Assembly (NCBI GenBank): GCA_907163375.1
Contig: CAJQUW010006804.1
Span: forward strand, 310,001-374,000
Length of the DNA: 64,000 nt
Reading direction: 5' to 3'
Source: Prostheceraeus crozeri
Lineage: Eukaryota; Platyhelminthes; Polycladida; Euryleptidae
Positions 42,694 to 53,572 of this stretch are shown piece after piece. A program made the position numbers and the translations under genes. A model generated the notes under the pieces. That model was not told the DNA's origin, did not search any database, and saw only the letters and a list, made by a program, of their open reading frames with translations. How positions within the stretch are numbered: position 1 is the first letter of the stretch; each line of letters opens with the position of its first letter.

Positions 42694-43419
42694 GATGAAG
42701 CCACTGGCAGTGAACGCAAACTGTTCAGTAGGAAGCTCTTCCCACGCTGTCACGATGTTAGTTCAGCTAGTGAGCTACGGTCTAGGTTGCCAGAGGTCGG
42801 TAGTCCAATTCCGTCAAGACGCACAACTATTTTCCGTCAATCAAATATTATCTAACAAAAGCTGTCAGTGATTATTATTGTCAGCAATTGCCCTAGCTAT
42901 AACTGCTTGAGTTTTAAACACAATATGGATCATAATTATTTCTTTGCCCTCGACGTTTCTTTCTATCCAGTGATGTAAGTGCTTGTTCAAGAAATCTATG
43001 ATTATGGCTTCCATTGGTTGACAATAGTCAAAAGTCAAAACGTTCATTTCCAACTTGGAAAACGTAGTACAAATATACATAACATTGATGTGATGAGTGA
43101 TGAAATGATAAAAATGTCCATATACAATGAATGATGGATGGTGGATGAGATGTACAAGTAAGTGAAATGATGATACGGATCGGAAGAAAAGGCCATGCGT
43201 AAATCATTCCATGCATTACAACTCAAATGTCAAAATTGATCATGAATTATCTGCATATTGAAAAACATGCATGTTCAATAATATTAACATTATCTCATCT
43301 CATGTCTTAGTATTCTTATGAATGAATAAATCTTAGCTGTGATTTTGTATCTTCTCTGGATTAATTTCTTGTTTTATATAATAATCGCAATTTGTTTATA
43401 AGTTTTATTAATAAGTTTT
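42694..43419. other. No recognisable feature
   Basis: Unique-looking DNA; short frames on both strands without motifs. Confidence 0.4.
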
Positions 43420-43567
43420 GGAGAGCCGGTCAATATATAATGCAATGACAGATATACAGTAGCAAGCATTTAATCAGATAAAAATGAAGTTATCAAGCAA
43501 CTCACCTGTAATCAAATTGACAATGATTGAGAGATATATAATATTCCGTAGCAATGACCGGCTCTCC
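43420..43567. mobile_element. 148-bp inverted-repeat miniature element
   Basis: Perfect 13-base terminal inverted repeats GGAGAGCCGGTCA and TGACCGGCTCTCC bound an AT-rich interior with further partial inverted words (GATATA / TATATC). No convincing target duplication was found, so the superfamily is open. Confidence 0.55.
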
Positions 43568-43924
43568 TTGTATTTCGTCCGTTAGTTATGTATTGACTGG
43601 GTAGAGATTTAGTTTGCAATCTACTTTAACAATCTGCATGAATATTCTTAACATCGAATCGATTTTGCTTGCTTTTGTTGGTACTTCCATTGTTAGAAGA
43701 TAGGGCAGGGTCAGAAGTTTCGTAGATATTCTCAGTAGTGTTCAATACGGTTCAGCATAGAAATCAAACAGTAAAAAGCATGAAATATCAAGGCAGACCT
43801 TGATTTTTCATAGAAATCTATGCGACTGCTTTGGCATGGAATCAAGCTATTAATTTAAATGAGATTGGTGACTTGATTTATCTAAAGCTGCATGTACTTG
43901 ACAATTTATTATGATTTGTCTTTC

Positions 43925-44310
43925 TTCCTAACTTTATTTGAATTATTTAGATATTTGTAGATACCTTTAATTTCGGCGATACTGGGAGCAGTTATTTTAT
44001 AGTAGAATTCTTCTTTACAACTTATGTTTCTCAAGAATGGTGCAAATTTCTTTCTAATTTGGTCATATGCAGGACATTCAACAAAGAAATGATATATTGT
44101 TTCAACTTTTTGACTGTTTCAGGTTTCGCATAAACGTTCATCATAAAATTTCTTAGTTTTGTATATACCAGTCCTTACCATAAGGTCATGGTTATTAGCT
44201 CTATATTTTATCAACGTATTTATTTCCATTGGTACGTCTAAATCTAGATAAGGCTTACAGAAGAAAGAATAATAGAAGAACCTTAATAGAAGAAGCTTAT
44301 CAGTGTACTT
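43925..44310 (-). pseudogene. C-terminal zinc-finger remnant of a non-LTR retrotransposon
   Basis: One minus-strand frame reads through about 120 codons with a single stop. It includes YRANNHDLMVRTGIYKTKKF, YDERLCET-stop-NSQKVET and IYHFFVECPAYDQIRKKF. The N-H-L----G-Y pattern followed by C--C and H--C-P-Y---R is the CCHC-like region near the C-terminus of some non-LTR polyproteins. The stop is a TGA where the second cysteine codon (TGC or TGT) is expected. The reverse transcriptase itself is not recognisable upstream. Confidence 0.7.
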
Positions 44311-44871
44311 AGTAAATATTAACGATTATTGCCATTTTTCTTTACATATGAAAGCATTTTGATAAAATAACTTGATATAGGTTGCATCATGGTAGGAAAC
44401 TGCAACTGTTGCATGCATCAAAAATTTGATTCTTTTCAAGATCTAGCAACAATGAGCGACTGGAATGATAGTCAACAAACCGCTATTGTTCATTCCAATG
44501 AAAAGTCGGATTTCTGTGGCCTAGACCTTTGTTCCTCTTTTCAATGCTTGGTTTTCTTCCCATAGTTTCCCAAAGTTAGTTTCGTGCCTCATTGCCATTG
44601 AAGGCTGCTGTGATCACTTTTTTACTGTGGATGATACATGAGATTGGTAATACATCTTTTGTGGTCATGCACCAAATCGCGAAATTCATGTCGAAATTGC
44701 TCAAATGAAAAATAGTGCCTCAAATCAGATGCTCAATTGGTAATTCTAATATTAAGAGTATGAATTCAAAAATGATGTTTATCTTTTTTATGAGCATTTT
44801 TAATGCATGCAAATATCTCCTGCTATGCTGAAGATTGCTTTTTAATTGTTTCCTCTAAACTCTTGCTTTTT
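44311..44871. other. No recognisable feature
   Basis: About 560 bases without recognised coding or repeat structure. Confidence 0.4.
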
Positions 44872-44879
44872 CTGTGAAC

Positions 44880-45440
44880 AAGAGTTGGAGCCGGGGTTAC
44901 TTTTGAAGCTCAAGCCCGGCCCCGCCCGCATCAATTTTGAATTCTCAGGCCCAAGCCCGGGCTAAGCCCACTAGCACTTAATTTTAGGCCCGTTGTAATA
45001 AAATCATTAATATATACAGTGAATAAATGATGGCTGCATAAATAGTCAAACTATGATGGCATTCAGTGGTCGCTTATATCCTCAAGGCAAGTTGCGCAAC
45101 GTAGCAAGTGGTCTCGCTATAACCCACGAATGAGAACCTTTAGCAAGCAAAATAGTCAATACATTATCTCCTTCATCGTGAGCTATGCGGCAGCAAATTC
45201 CTGCAAATGGATGTCAGGCGTGACACCCCAATTCTTGCAACACACCTGCAGAGATTGACATAGGATATCACACACCACCATTTGACAAAACCAAATCAGA
45301 AGTAGATTAGAAAGCGATCACAATTTCAGTTAAATATAGATGAAATTTCAGTCCCACACACAAATACTCTAGGTCCTTTGCCCGTCCAGGACCGTGTGAG
45401 TTTCCATTTTACGGCTCAGGCTCGGCCGGTTCCAACTCTA
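44880..45440. mobile_element. hAT-type non-autonomous element, 561 bp
   Basis: Left end AAGAGTTGGAGCCGG and right end, minus strand, TAGAGTTGGAACCGG are inverted repeats. Flanks CTGTGAAC (44872-44879) and CTATGAAC (45441-45448) match at 7 of 8, a clear 8-bp target-site duplication. Both subterminal regions are GC-rich with GCCCGGCC-type words in an AT-rich locality. No transposase remains. Confidence 0.85.
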
Positions 45441-45448
45441 CTATGAAC

Positions 45449-47450
45449 GCATTCGCATCTTTGTCAATATCAAAATTTATGGTGTGTTTATGCAAACATT
45501 CAAGTGTCATCACTAAAACAAAACTTTGTGGAATAAAATAATTACAGATTATCAGCATAGAAAATAGCCATACATACTGTTCAAATGTATGGAGACAGAT
45601 TAAGTATGATCGGATGCAAAAGTGATTTTTTGAGACATGTCGAGACCAAGAAAGTAACCCATAGTTCCACAGAACTTCTGGCTGTTATCTGTCATATACT
45701 GCTATGTGTACATTAGGCCTGTAACATTTTATAGCATCAGATGCCATACATGCGTCATATTTTTGTTTTTTTCAATTCATTCCCTCATTTCGTGATGTAC
45801 TGGTTTCATCGCATTATAAATTTTCACTCGGTTGCATGAATCGAAATACCGCTACTTCGTATAAGATATATCACTTTTATTTCGACAAAGAAAAATGCCT
45901 GTTATCACTCAACTTGTGATGTCGAAAGTGACCTCTGGATTTTCCGTGAAAATTCAAACTAAGCCAGCCTCTCACTGTCAATGCCGCCGCTTGAACAAGC
46001 TCATCTCCGCACCGCCAGTCTCCTTAGGGAGTGTGGAGGGGGTGTGAAGTATAATTCACAGCTTCGACGCCACGAAGCTTTCTTATTAGCAACGACTCCC
46101 AAAGGGCGACTTCGCACGTTGATGAAACCTCGGTTGTGGAGCGATGATCTATGGCTTGTGGGGCGTTCGCGTCTGCACCGGTAACACGTGAGAGAGAGAC
46201 TCCTTTAAAAATCAAGTAATCTCCAAGTTACATTTCAACGTTTATTTTAATGACCATTAAAAAGATAAGTTGTTTATGTCTGCAACGATTGTTTTTAATA
46301 ACGTGAATTAATTGATTCGAGGTACTATTTATAAGAAGTAATGAGATGAATAAAGCAATACTCCGTGAGTTGAAATTGAAAATTGTTTCACAGGTGATGA
46401 CTATTTATATTTGGTACCATCATCAGTTGATGGCCAATTTGAACAACGAAATTGCAGCAAGAGGACATGCAGCAAGGTTAGACCTTGGGTAAGTGATACA
46501 AAGTTTGGGTTTTCTATTAATGCTGCATATAATCTAATCAAATTGCTTAGTTGCTCAAGTTGATGTTTAGATTTGAATCTTAGGAGAACTACATGATGAA
46601 GGCATAAAGTTCTGCTTTTTATCAGAATTCCACTCCATTAGCAGAATATTTCAAACAAGAAATACTTGTGGTTACTGGCTATTTCATTTTGGGATTGACA
46701 ATAGCGTATATTTCATATAATTTATCTTTGCATCCCTGTATTGTGTGCGACAGCCGACTTTTATCTGAAAATGAAATCATTCCAATTTCGTATTTGCAAA
46801 TGTCCTACCATGCAAACACTACGCTATTTATTAGGTCTGTCTGTGTTTCCTATATTTCTGAATGACAAAATGAAGAAAATACTTTGTTATGAGCAATGTG
46901 TAATTCAATCATAATTAAATAAAATATCTTCAATTAGTCAGCATATTACTAGGCTAAATTGAAGGAAACCTTTATAGCGTAGTACATGTACTTAGGCTAC
47001 TAATTGCAGCTATTGCAATAAACAAATCGTTTCCCACTAATACTACACTAACATCAAGAATTTTGACCTGTAGAAGAATCTTAAATCAGCACAAAACACA
47101 AAGAATATACTTTGCTTACTTGATTCTACTCATTTATTGAAGAGAATATAATACATACAAGTAATATTAGACTATCTTTGCTGCTTATCGATTTCAAATT
47201 CATTTAGAAGCCCAGTTTATGTACAAAATATAATAACAAGATTACCACAAAGCCAATTACCTTAAAACCAGGAATCCTTACCACAAAATAATACGGGCCT
47301 GGACATTCAATAGGTCGTCAGAGTTGAATTCTTTGATGAATAAGGCTTCAGCCAGTTTGGTTAGCCACGGTTGGCATGATGCATGTCCTGGACATGTATA
47401 TTTCTGACTCTGTATATAAATATCATAAATTTGGTGTTCTCTCTCTCATA
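45449..47450. other. No recognisable gene
   Basis: About 2 kb. A 67-codon frame at 45981-46184 and others have no recognised domain. CTGATGA on the minus strand near 46425 is followed by GTGAAAC at a distance, but no helix II connects them. Confidence 0.4.
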
Positions 47451-47494
47451 TGTACACTGATGAAAGGTGGTGAATCCACCTGAAAATATGTATG
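47451..47494 (+). ncRNA. Hammerhead-like motif with minimal helix III
   Basis: In order: TGTACA (47451-47456), CTGATGA (47457-47463), one extra A, helix II AGGTGG / CCACCT with loop TGAAT (47465-47481), GAA (47482-47484), AATA, then TGTATG (47489-47494), which pairs with TGTACA by four Watson-Crick pairs and two wobbles. Helix III would be a single A-U pair with A as the cleavage base. That shape resembles the minimal hammerheads in Penelope-like elements. The unpaired A before helix II is atypical. It may be a decayed copy or a chance match. Confidence 0.4.
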
Positions 47495-47612
47495 GTTGTT
47501 TCCAAGAGTTGTTCTTCCTTAAAATCTGACAAAGTTATTGAAAAAAATAACATAAATTTCCCAAATGTGCAATGTGTAAATACATCAATTTATGAATAAT
47601 CACAATTTGAGA

Positions 47613-47717
47613 TTTGCAATTAGCAAGCTAGTGAAATATCGATCGGTATTCACTAAATACCACTTTAAACACACTACTGGCAAATCGCCTAAGTTAATGC
47701 GGCCGAAATAATAGATA
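47613..47717. repeat. Dispersed repeat family, copy 2
   Basis: Same-orientation match to 8505-8620, including CACTTTAAACACACTACTGG against CACTTTAAACACACTTCTGG. It lies about 120 bases downstream of the hammerhead-like motif at 47451; copy 1 has no such motif nearby. Confidence 0.65.
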
Positions 47718-48818
47718 AACGCTACTTTTTGTCAATCCCAATTGCCATTATTCACATCAACAAACAGAAAAATCAATTATTCGAGTATTCATCTATTCAT
47801 TCTTTAATACTTAAGGAAACAACATCTATTTGATCTCAGCTTCAGACCGGCATGTTCATGGCTGCTTTCCCTCCTTCCGTCACTTACTTCAAATTTGTCC
47901 AATTACGCCAACTTGAGGACTTCGTCTGCTATGTGATCAACTTCTCTTTGACGCTAAGAACTGAATCTCCTGTGGAAACAAAGATGAGATGGTTGCTGTT
48001 CCGGATCGTACACTGTCGTCAGTTGCTCAAACGCAGACCGGGGGAATGTTGAGAGCCGTCATTAGGCGCGTTTCCTCGATGAAGTCATTAATGAGGAGCT
48101 ACCATGTGTCAACTGATTAGTAGAGGATGAACACCTCGTAAATGTGAGTGCTATTCCGGATTTAGCGATGACAAGGTGAAACCGGAATCGCTGTGACACG
48201 GCGTACCGCATCAACACTTCTCATAACAACTCGTCACTTCTCCATAACACAGAGGGGCGATGGGCTTTTATCTGACTTTCGGAGATCAATGTATTCATGA
48301 CACAATGTTATCCTAAAATCACTGACAACAGAGATTCCTCTTTAAACCCCCCACTAGAACAGTAGAACGAATAATCAGTGAAAACTGTGAATGAGGATGC
48401 AGAAATCAAATGTACACATGCATATCAATGTGTCTGTCTTCCAGATCGCTACATTCACCGGATTTTCGATTCTCAATTATTATTGACAAAAATAAACACG
48501 CGTGATCTTGTTTTGTATGTGACTTAAATGTGCAAGTGCTAATGCTTGCTCGTTAACTTTGAGGTTGAGTAAATATCTAAGTTAAACACTGTCATTCAAA
48601 ATTTGCGCTCTGAGAAAGGATGTTCAGAGAAGATGTCTATATTCAAAATTACTTTTCTGAAGACTCATAATGCCTTTGTTTTCTAACTTTTTTTGTTGAT
48701 AATTTAATGAAATTATAGCTTGCGGTAATAATGCTTCACGATAATGTGTATCATGCAATTAACCTTATTACATGAGTATACAATTAATTATTGAAGAAAT
48801 GTGGCTCGCTGCATAATT
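47718..48818. other. No recognisable feature
   Basis: About 1.1 kb with no recognised gene, RNA gene or transposon end. Confidence 0.4.
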
Positions 48819-49316
48819 TGTGTAGAAAAGCAAGTGCAATGGATCGATTCACATATTTCAGGACAAAGTGACAGTTAAAATCACAACACGAGGCCATTAC
48901 TTTCCAACGGATGTGACTTCTCCACAGAATTAGACAGGTCGTCTCTTCTACGATTAAACAATCTAATTCTGTGGACCTCTCAGGTATCAGAGAGCGCTTT
49001 AAGATCTTGTGTAGATCTGATGTTAGAATTGTGCTTTCTTTCATGGAGGTTCTGACCATTCAAGCGATTGATTCTGATCTGTGTGTCCAGAAGCAGTTTG
49101 TGATTGCCTTGTGTTGCCATGGCAATAGCATTGATTGCTGTCCACTTTCCATCTTTGTCTCACGCTGCATGTTACTACGTTATGTTCTTGTGATCAACAC
49201 CAGTTCCGCGTCAACACGCGACTAAGAGCGGACGAAAGGCCTCGTGTTCTGATTTTTACTGTCACTTTGTCTTGAAATATATGAATCGGTCCTTTGCACT
49301 TGCTTTTCTATAGAAT
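48819..49316. mobile_element. Foldback element, about 80-bp arms
   Basis: Left arm 48819-48897 (GTAGAAAAGCAAGTGCAATG ... ACACGAGGCC) and right arm about 49236-49316 (GGCCTCGTGT ... CACTTGCTTTTCTA) are reverse complements with several differences. Inside is a second pair, CCACAGAATTAGA / TCTAATTCTGTGG (about 48932-48974). AATTAATTATT occurs just outside both arms. No transposase motif was seen. Confidence 0.7.
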
Positions 49317-49901
49317 TAATTATTATTAAACACACCTAAACACAATTTATTTGCGACTTTATTGGTCTCAAGCAATATAATTCTGTGAAAGACATTGAAT
49401 TAATTTACCAATATTATAAAAGGAAATGGTCCCAATCAAAAAAAGCGGCGCTCCTTAGGCAACATTTTTTGCGAGCGCACGATTAGTTGAGGTACTCATG
49501 ATATAGTCGTGCTTATACTTATAAACCTATCGCTTATAAACACATTGGTCATTCACAGAAGGATCAAATGCTGTACATTAACACACGCATACATACGCAA
49601 CTTTGTTTTTATTCTATTTTTATGGATTACAGTGACCATATTGACTGAAATTGAATTTTGTATCGTTGGTGTCACCATGCTAACGTAATACATTCTGGTC
49701 ATTATCATGATTGATTGCACATCCTTATGCCCAGAATATGCTCAGATTACTCGGAAAGGCAGAGCCAATGGAATCAATATTCCATGATAAATTTTGATAA
49801 ATATTGATAAAAATAAAACTCTTATCAAAGAATTCAACGTCGCTTCACTGAGCTACATAAATTGCTCGCATGCTGAAAATTACAAATAAATTAAAATGAA
49901 A
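49317..49901. other. No recognisable feature
   Basis: AT-rich DNA with no recognised structure. Confidence 0.4.
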
Positions 49902-49994
49902 TTTGAAGAGAAAACAACGCTAATTTTAACATCTCGATAGCTATTTCGCGGCCTCTTTTCAGGATGTTAAAATTAGCGTTGTTTTCTCTTCAAA
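49902..49994. repeat. Perfect 32-bp inverted repeat with 29-base loop
   Basis: The arm at 49902-49933, starting TTTGAAGAGAAAACAACGCT, is the exact reverse complement of 49963-49994. The 29-base loop (49934-49962) is more GC-rich than its surroundings. The absence of any mismatch in an otherwise decayed neighbourhood implies recent origin or selection. The 93-base hairpin is in the size range of microRNA precursors, but natural precursors usually contain mismatches, so a recent inverted duplication or miniature element is as likely. Confidence 0.9.
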
Positions 49995-52900
49995 CTATGA
50001 TTGGGCACAAATCTTGTTTTAAAATGAAATTCTTTATGTTTGGAGATATATTTTTGGAAGCCAATTGAGCATTGAATTACTAAATCCGGTTTAAGATATC
50101 ATTTGAAATCAGTAAGCATCTAGAACCACGCATCACCATGAGACGTGTCCAAATCATTGCAAATTTCTTGCAGATTCTGCTAACGATTCGAATTTACCAA
50201 TCAATCTCTGAACTCTTTCCTTCACTTACCATTAGTGCTCCATATCCTATTAATTTCCAGTATTCCGTAGAAACGACTTTCAAACTCTTTGAAACTCAAA
50301 CTTGACCTGATATGACCTATCATTAAATCCTTCTTTATTGTAGCAAACTTATCATCACTTGTCATTGAATAGACATAATCAACTCATTGATTTTTGGAAG
50401 TTCGGAAACAGGAGGACTTCTATGTGATCTGCTGAAGTACTTTATTTAACCACTCCTCTACATAGAGTACTTCTTGGTTGCATGTTTTGTGGTTGATAAT
50501 AGTATTGCTTCAGAATTGATGAAACATTAAATTTCGTAAACTGATCAACCGCTCTTCATGTAGCCTACCTAGACTTTGCCCAGTTTTTGCTCAAATATCT
50601 TTCAATTGGGAATATACTATGTAGGTGACATGGCTGATGCATAAATACTCAGAAAGTCAAGCTTATCAAATATTTGATATTTCGTATTGTATTGAATTAT
50701 TGTGCATGAGGGTTGAGAGCACATTCCGTTTTTAAATATTTTTGGATTGGATCAATTTCTTTATATTGCTAAAATAAACACGGGTGGATAAATCGGACTG
50801 GAGTGCTAATTGGATGATTGATAGGGCATGACTAATGTATTCAAATAGGATAATCGTTGTCTTTGACCTTTCGGCTTTCATAGTATTCTTAAATTCTACT
50901 CTCTACTTTCCATTTGTAAGTAAGTATTCCATAATTCTTTCGTATTCACTTTTCCCTTTTTTCTCTCGATCATCTCAATATCGCATAATTCTGACTGGAA
51001 CACCCGAGCTTCACAAAGCACTGAATTGATCAAAGAAAGCACACTACAGATGCGGTTGAGCTATGTAACAGGTGAATACCTCTGCATATATGTTTTTTAA
51101 AGGTAGTATGAAACAATTGGCGATTCGAATTTGTTTCCCCCCTATCAACTCCAAGTGTGTGAATCATAGAGCATAAATATGTTACGTATGTGCTAACTTT
51201 GAGAGTAAACCAGTTTTGTGACAGTTTTAAATTTGTAATAAAATGAGAAATTTCATAATACTGTTTACTTAGTCTTTAACAGTCTTCCTCGTTGCTGAAA
51301 ATTATTATTCAAATAGATTTTTCTATTGCAACGAGTTGGCATTACAATTATTCATAATTACTAATTGCAATTTCCATGGAATAACTTAGTCTGAATTATC
51401 GCGAAAAGTGAGATATTTTCAGAATCGATAAATTTTCATTTATATTTTTCAGCAGCGGAGATAGTAGTTATTAAATTTTAGTGTCTCCATCTTCATAGTT
51501 TCAGTGTTTTCTGATAGATGCTTCAGTGTTGCTTTTAAATAACTGAGTCATATTTTTAAAACAACGATACGTGATATTTTGTATATTTTCGTATTTACAA
51601 ATGGCACGACGGATCATCTGTTTCTGTTATTATTTTCAAAGCCACATATTTCAAAGATTGTTCTAGTTACAAGAGGCAACATAAAATTCGTCTTCAGACT
51701 ATATATGCAAGTGTACACATAAATCGAATGAAAGCCGTTCTAAAAAACGTCGCGCAAATCAAGACAGGTGGAAAATATGAATAAATCATTGTGAAATCTA
51801 TTCAGATATACCTGCGGTTTGTTAACCAGCGATGCGGAGTCCGAGTCGGTCAGAATCGAATAGCTTGCCACGTTCGGAGTTATAGTCGAAGTAAAAAACT
51901 TGTCGGCTCCGACTTTGACTCATGGGAATCTATTCAAACTTCGTAGGTCGCATTCTCAGCAGTTATCGTTGGTACAAGTTCCTTTTTAAAATTGTGTTTT
52001 TTAGAAATTTGGGAAACTTTATCAGTAAACATATATTCAGTCATTACAAAAAAGACTATTAAAATCTCTTGCTGCATCGTTATTAGGCCTAAATACCTTT
52101 CAAAAAGAATTTCACTGACATTTTAAGTGCGCATGCGGAGTTGGAGTCGGAGTTCTTTATATGCTTTGATTTCCTTTTGTTTATCACAGGAATGAAAATT
52201 CATCCTCAACGACAACGCAGTTCAGGCAGTTCATAGGTGTAGTTTGGAGCAGTAGGCCAACCGAAAAAGAGCGATGCTATGGCAGAAACTTGGCTGAATA
52301 GGCAATGAATCAAGGAATCACAGACAAAAAAATATGCTGGTAGATTCCATATCAGAACCATAAATATAGGCCATAAATAAACCTGGATACAATGAAAGCG
52401 ATCTGAATTTATCCATTAATTCTGACAGCCCTCCATTTAGGCCTAATTCTAAGTCCAATAAGCAATGAAATTAATCAGCTGATCGTCAGATTCGACGAAC
52501 AAAACTACGGATAGGGACAGTAATTTGAACTTGGCATTCTAATAGCCGTCAATATATTGTTGATTTTAAGGCTAATGAGCAGAATGGTGAACCGGTCGTG
52601 GATCGTCCATCTTCAAATCTACAGAAACATCTACTGATTTTTATAATTTATTTATCCATCATGATGTCAGTAGTGATAAACCTCAGAAATCTATAAGACA
52701 ATTTCATGATCCGACAGTATTCTCAGACAAAATTAAGATTAAATTACAAAACAAGTTTGGAAGGGCAAACTACTGATCGATTACTAGAGTTGCATGCATT
52801 ACTACATTGTTGTTCATGCACATGTGCATGTTGACCTACGTGTACTTATAAATGCTATAAGCTAAACTGCAATATGTAAAGCAAAAAATGATAGTTCAAA

Positions 52901-53049
52901 AAAGGGTTCTGTGATAAATAATCTATCACAGCTACTGATCTATTGAAACTTTATCGAATCTAATTACAAAAAACTGCTACATTTAACACGCTTATGTACA
53001 CAGGTACATGTATTTTATACGCATAAGTTTCAAATGTGGACCTATATAT
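49995..53049. other. No gene; scattered hAT-like words
   Basis: About 3 kb. GCGGAGTCCGAGTCGG at about 51835 and GCGGAGTTGGAGTCGGAGTT at about 52134 resemble a hAT terminal motif but stand in the same orientation and have no matching opposite ends, so no element is called. Confidence 0.4.
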
Positions 53050-53140
53050 AATTTATTATATTATAATATTATATTAATATTTATATACTAATTATATTCT
53101 TTAATTACTAATTTATATACTTTAATACTAATATTATCAT
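53050..53140. repeat. AT-only low-complexity tract
   Basis: Nearly pure A/T sequence built from TATTATA, TTAATAT and ACTAATTTATATAC-type words. It shows no exact period. It could be a degraded microsatellite. Confidence 0.6.
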
Positions 53141-53497
53141 TTTTGATAATGAATAACTCAAGAAATACTTTTTGTGTCGAAATATATGCAATGGCAGATA
53201 AATCAGAAGTGTCCACACCGAGTACAAAAATATGTGTAAATGACAGGAGCAGCTCAAAGTGTCCACTTTAGTCGAGTTTACCAATAATACCTATGTTAGG
53301 CTCCCTAATAGATCGAGCACTCCACCACAAGAGTATTCTGTATGTACCTATATAAGTAGAAGCTATACTTTTCCTGGAGTCGGATTTGACCTCCGGAACT
53401 ACATGCACTGTATCGTATACCACACAAGTGTATGACTAGCTTCATGAAGTTGCAATGTTTGCGAGATAGATCTTATGATCTCTCAATCGTCGTTTTA

Positions 53498-53572
53498 GTT
53501 TGTGTTTGGATTTGAGCGTCCGGATAAGAAGTCCGTGTTCTAACTATTGAGCCACCAACCACTTGTACATTC
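53498..53572 (-). repeat. tRNA-like sequence, probably a SINE head
   Basis: On the minus strand: A-box-like GGTGGCTCAATAGTTAGAAC, then GGACTTCTTATCCGGACGCT where an anticodon arm would be, then a degraded B box GCTCAAATCCAAAC. The order and spacing fit a tRNA-derived promoter head. Cloverleaf pairing looks incomplete and the B box lacks the usual GGTTC, so this is not a functional tRNA gene. The minus-strand continuation to about 53280 may be the SINE body, but no second copy is in the window. Confidence 0.45.

Noticed and set aside
43981-44235. Ordinary intergenic DNA
   Set aside because: The minus-strand translation shows a coherent non-LTR C-terminal pattern across about 120 codons, so this was upgraded to a pseudogene.
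46385-46440. Minus-strand CTGATGA with GTGAAAC as a hammerhead
   Set aside because: The intervening sequence does not form a helix adjoining both conserved segments.
46390-46440. Penelope-type terminal sequence on the minus strand
   Set aside because: Only a loose resemblance to CTGATGATGG-type ends; no supporting element sequence nearby.
51831-52165. hAT element bounded by GGAGTCGGAGT words
   Set aside because: The two motif copies are in the same orientation and no target duplication or opposite end was found.
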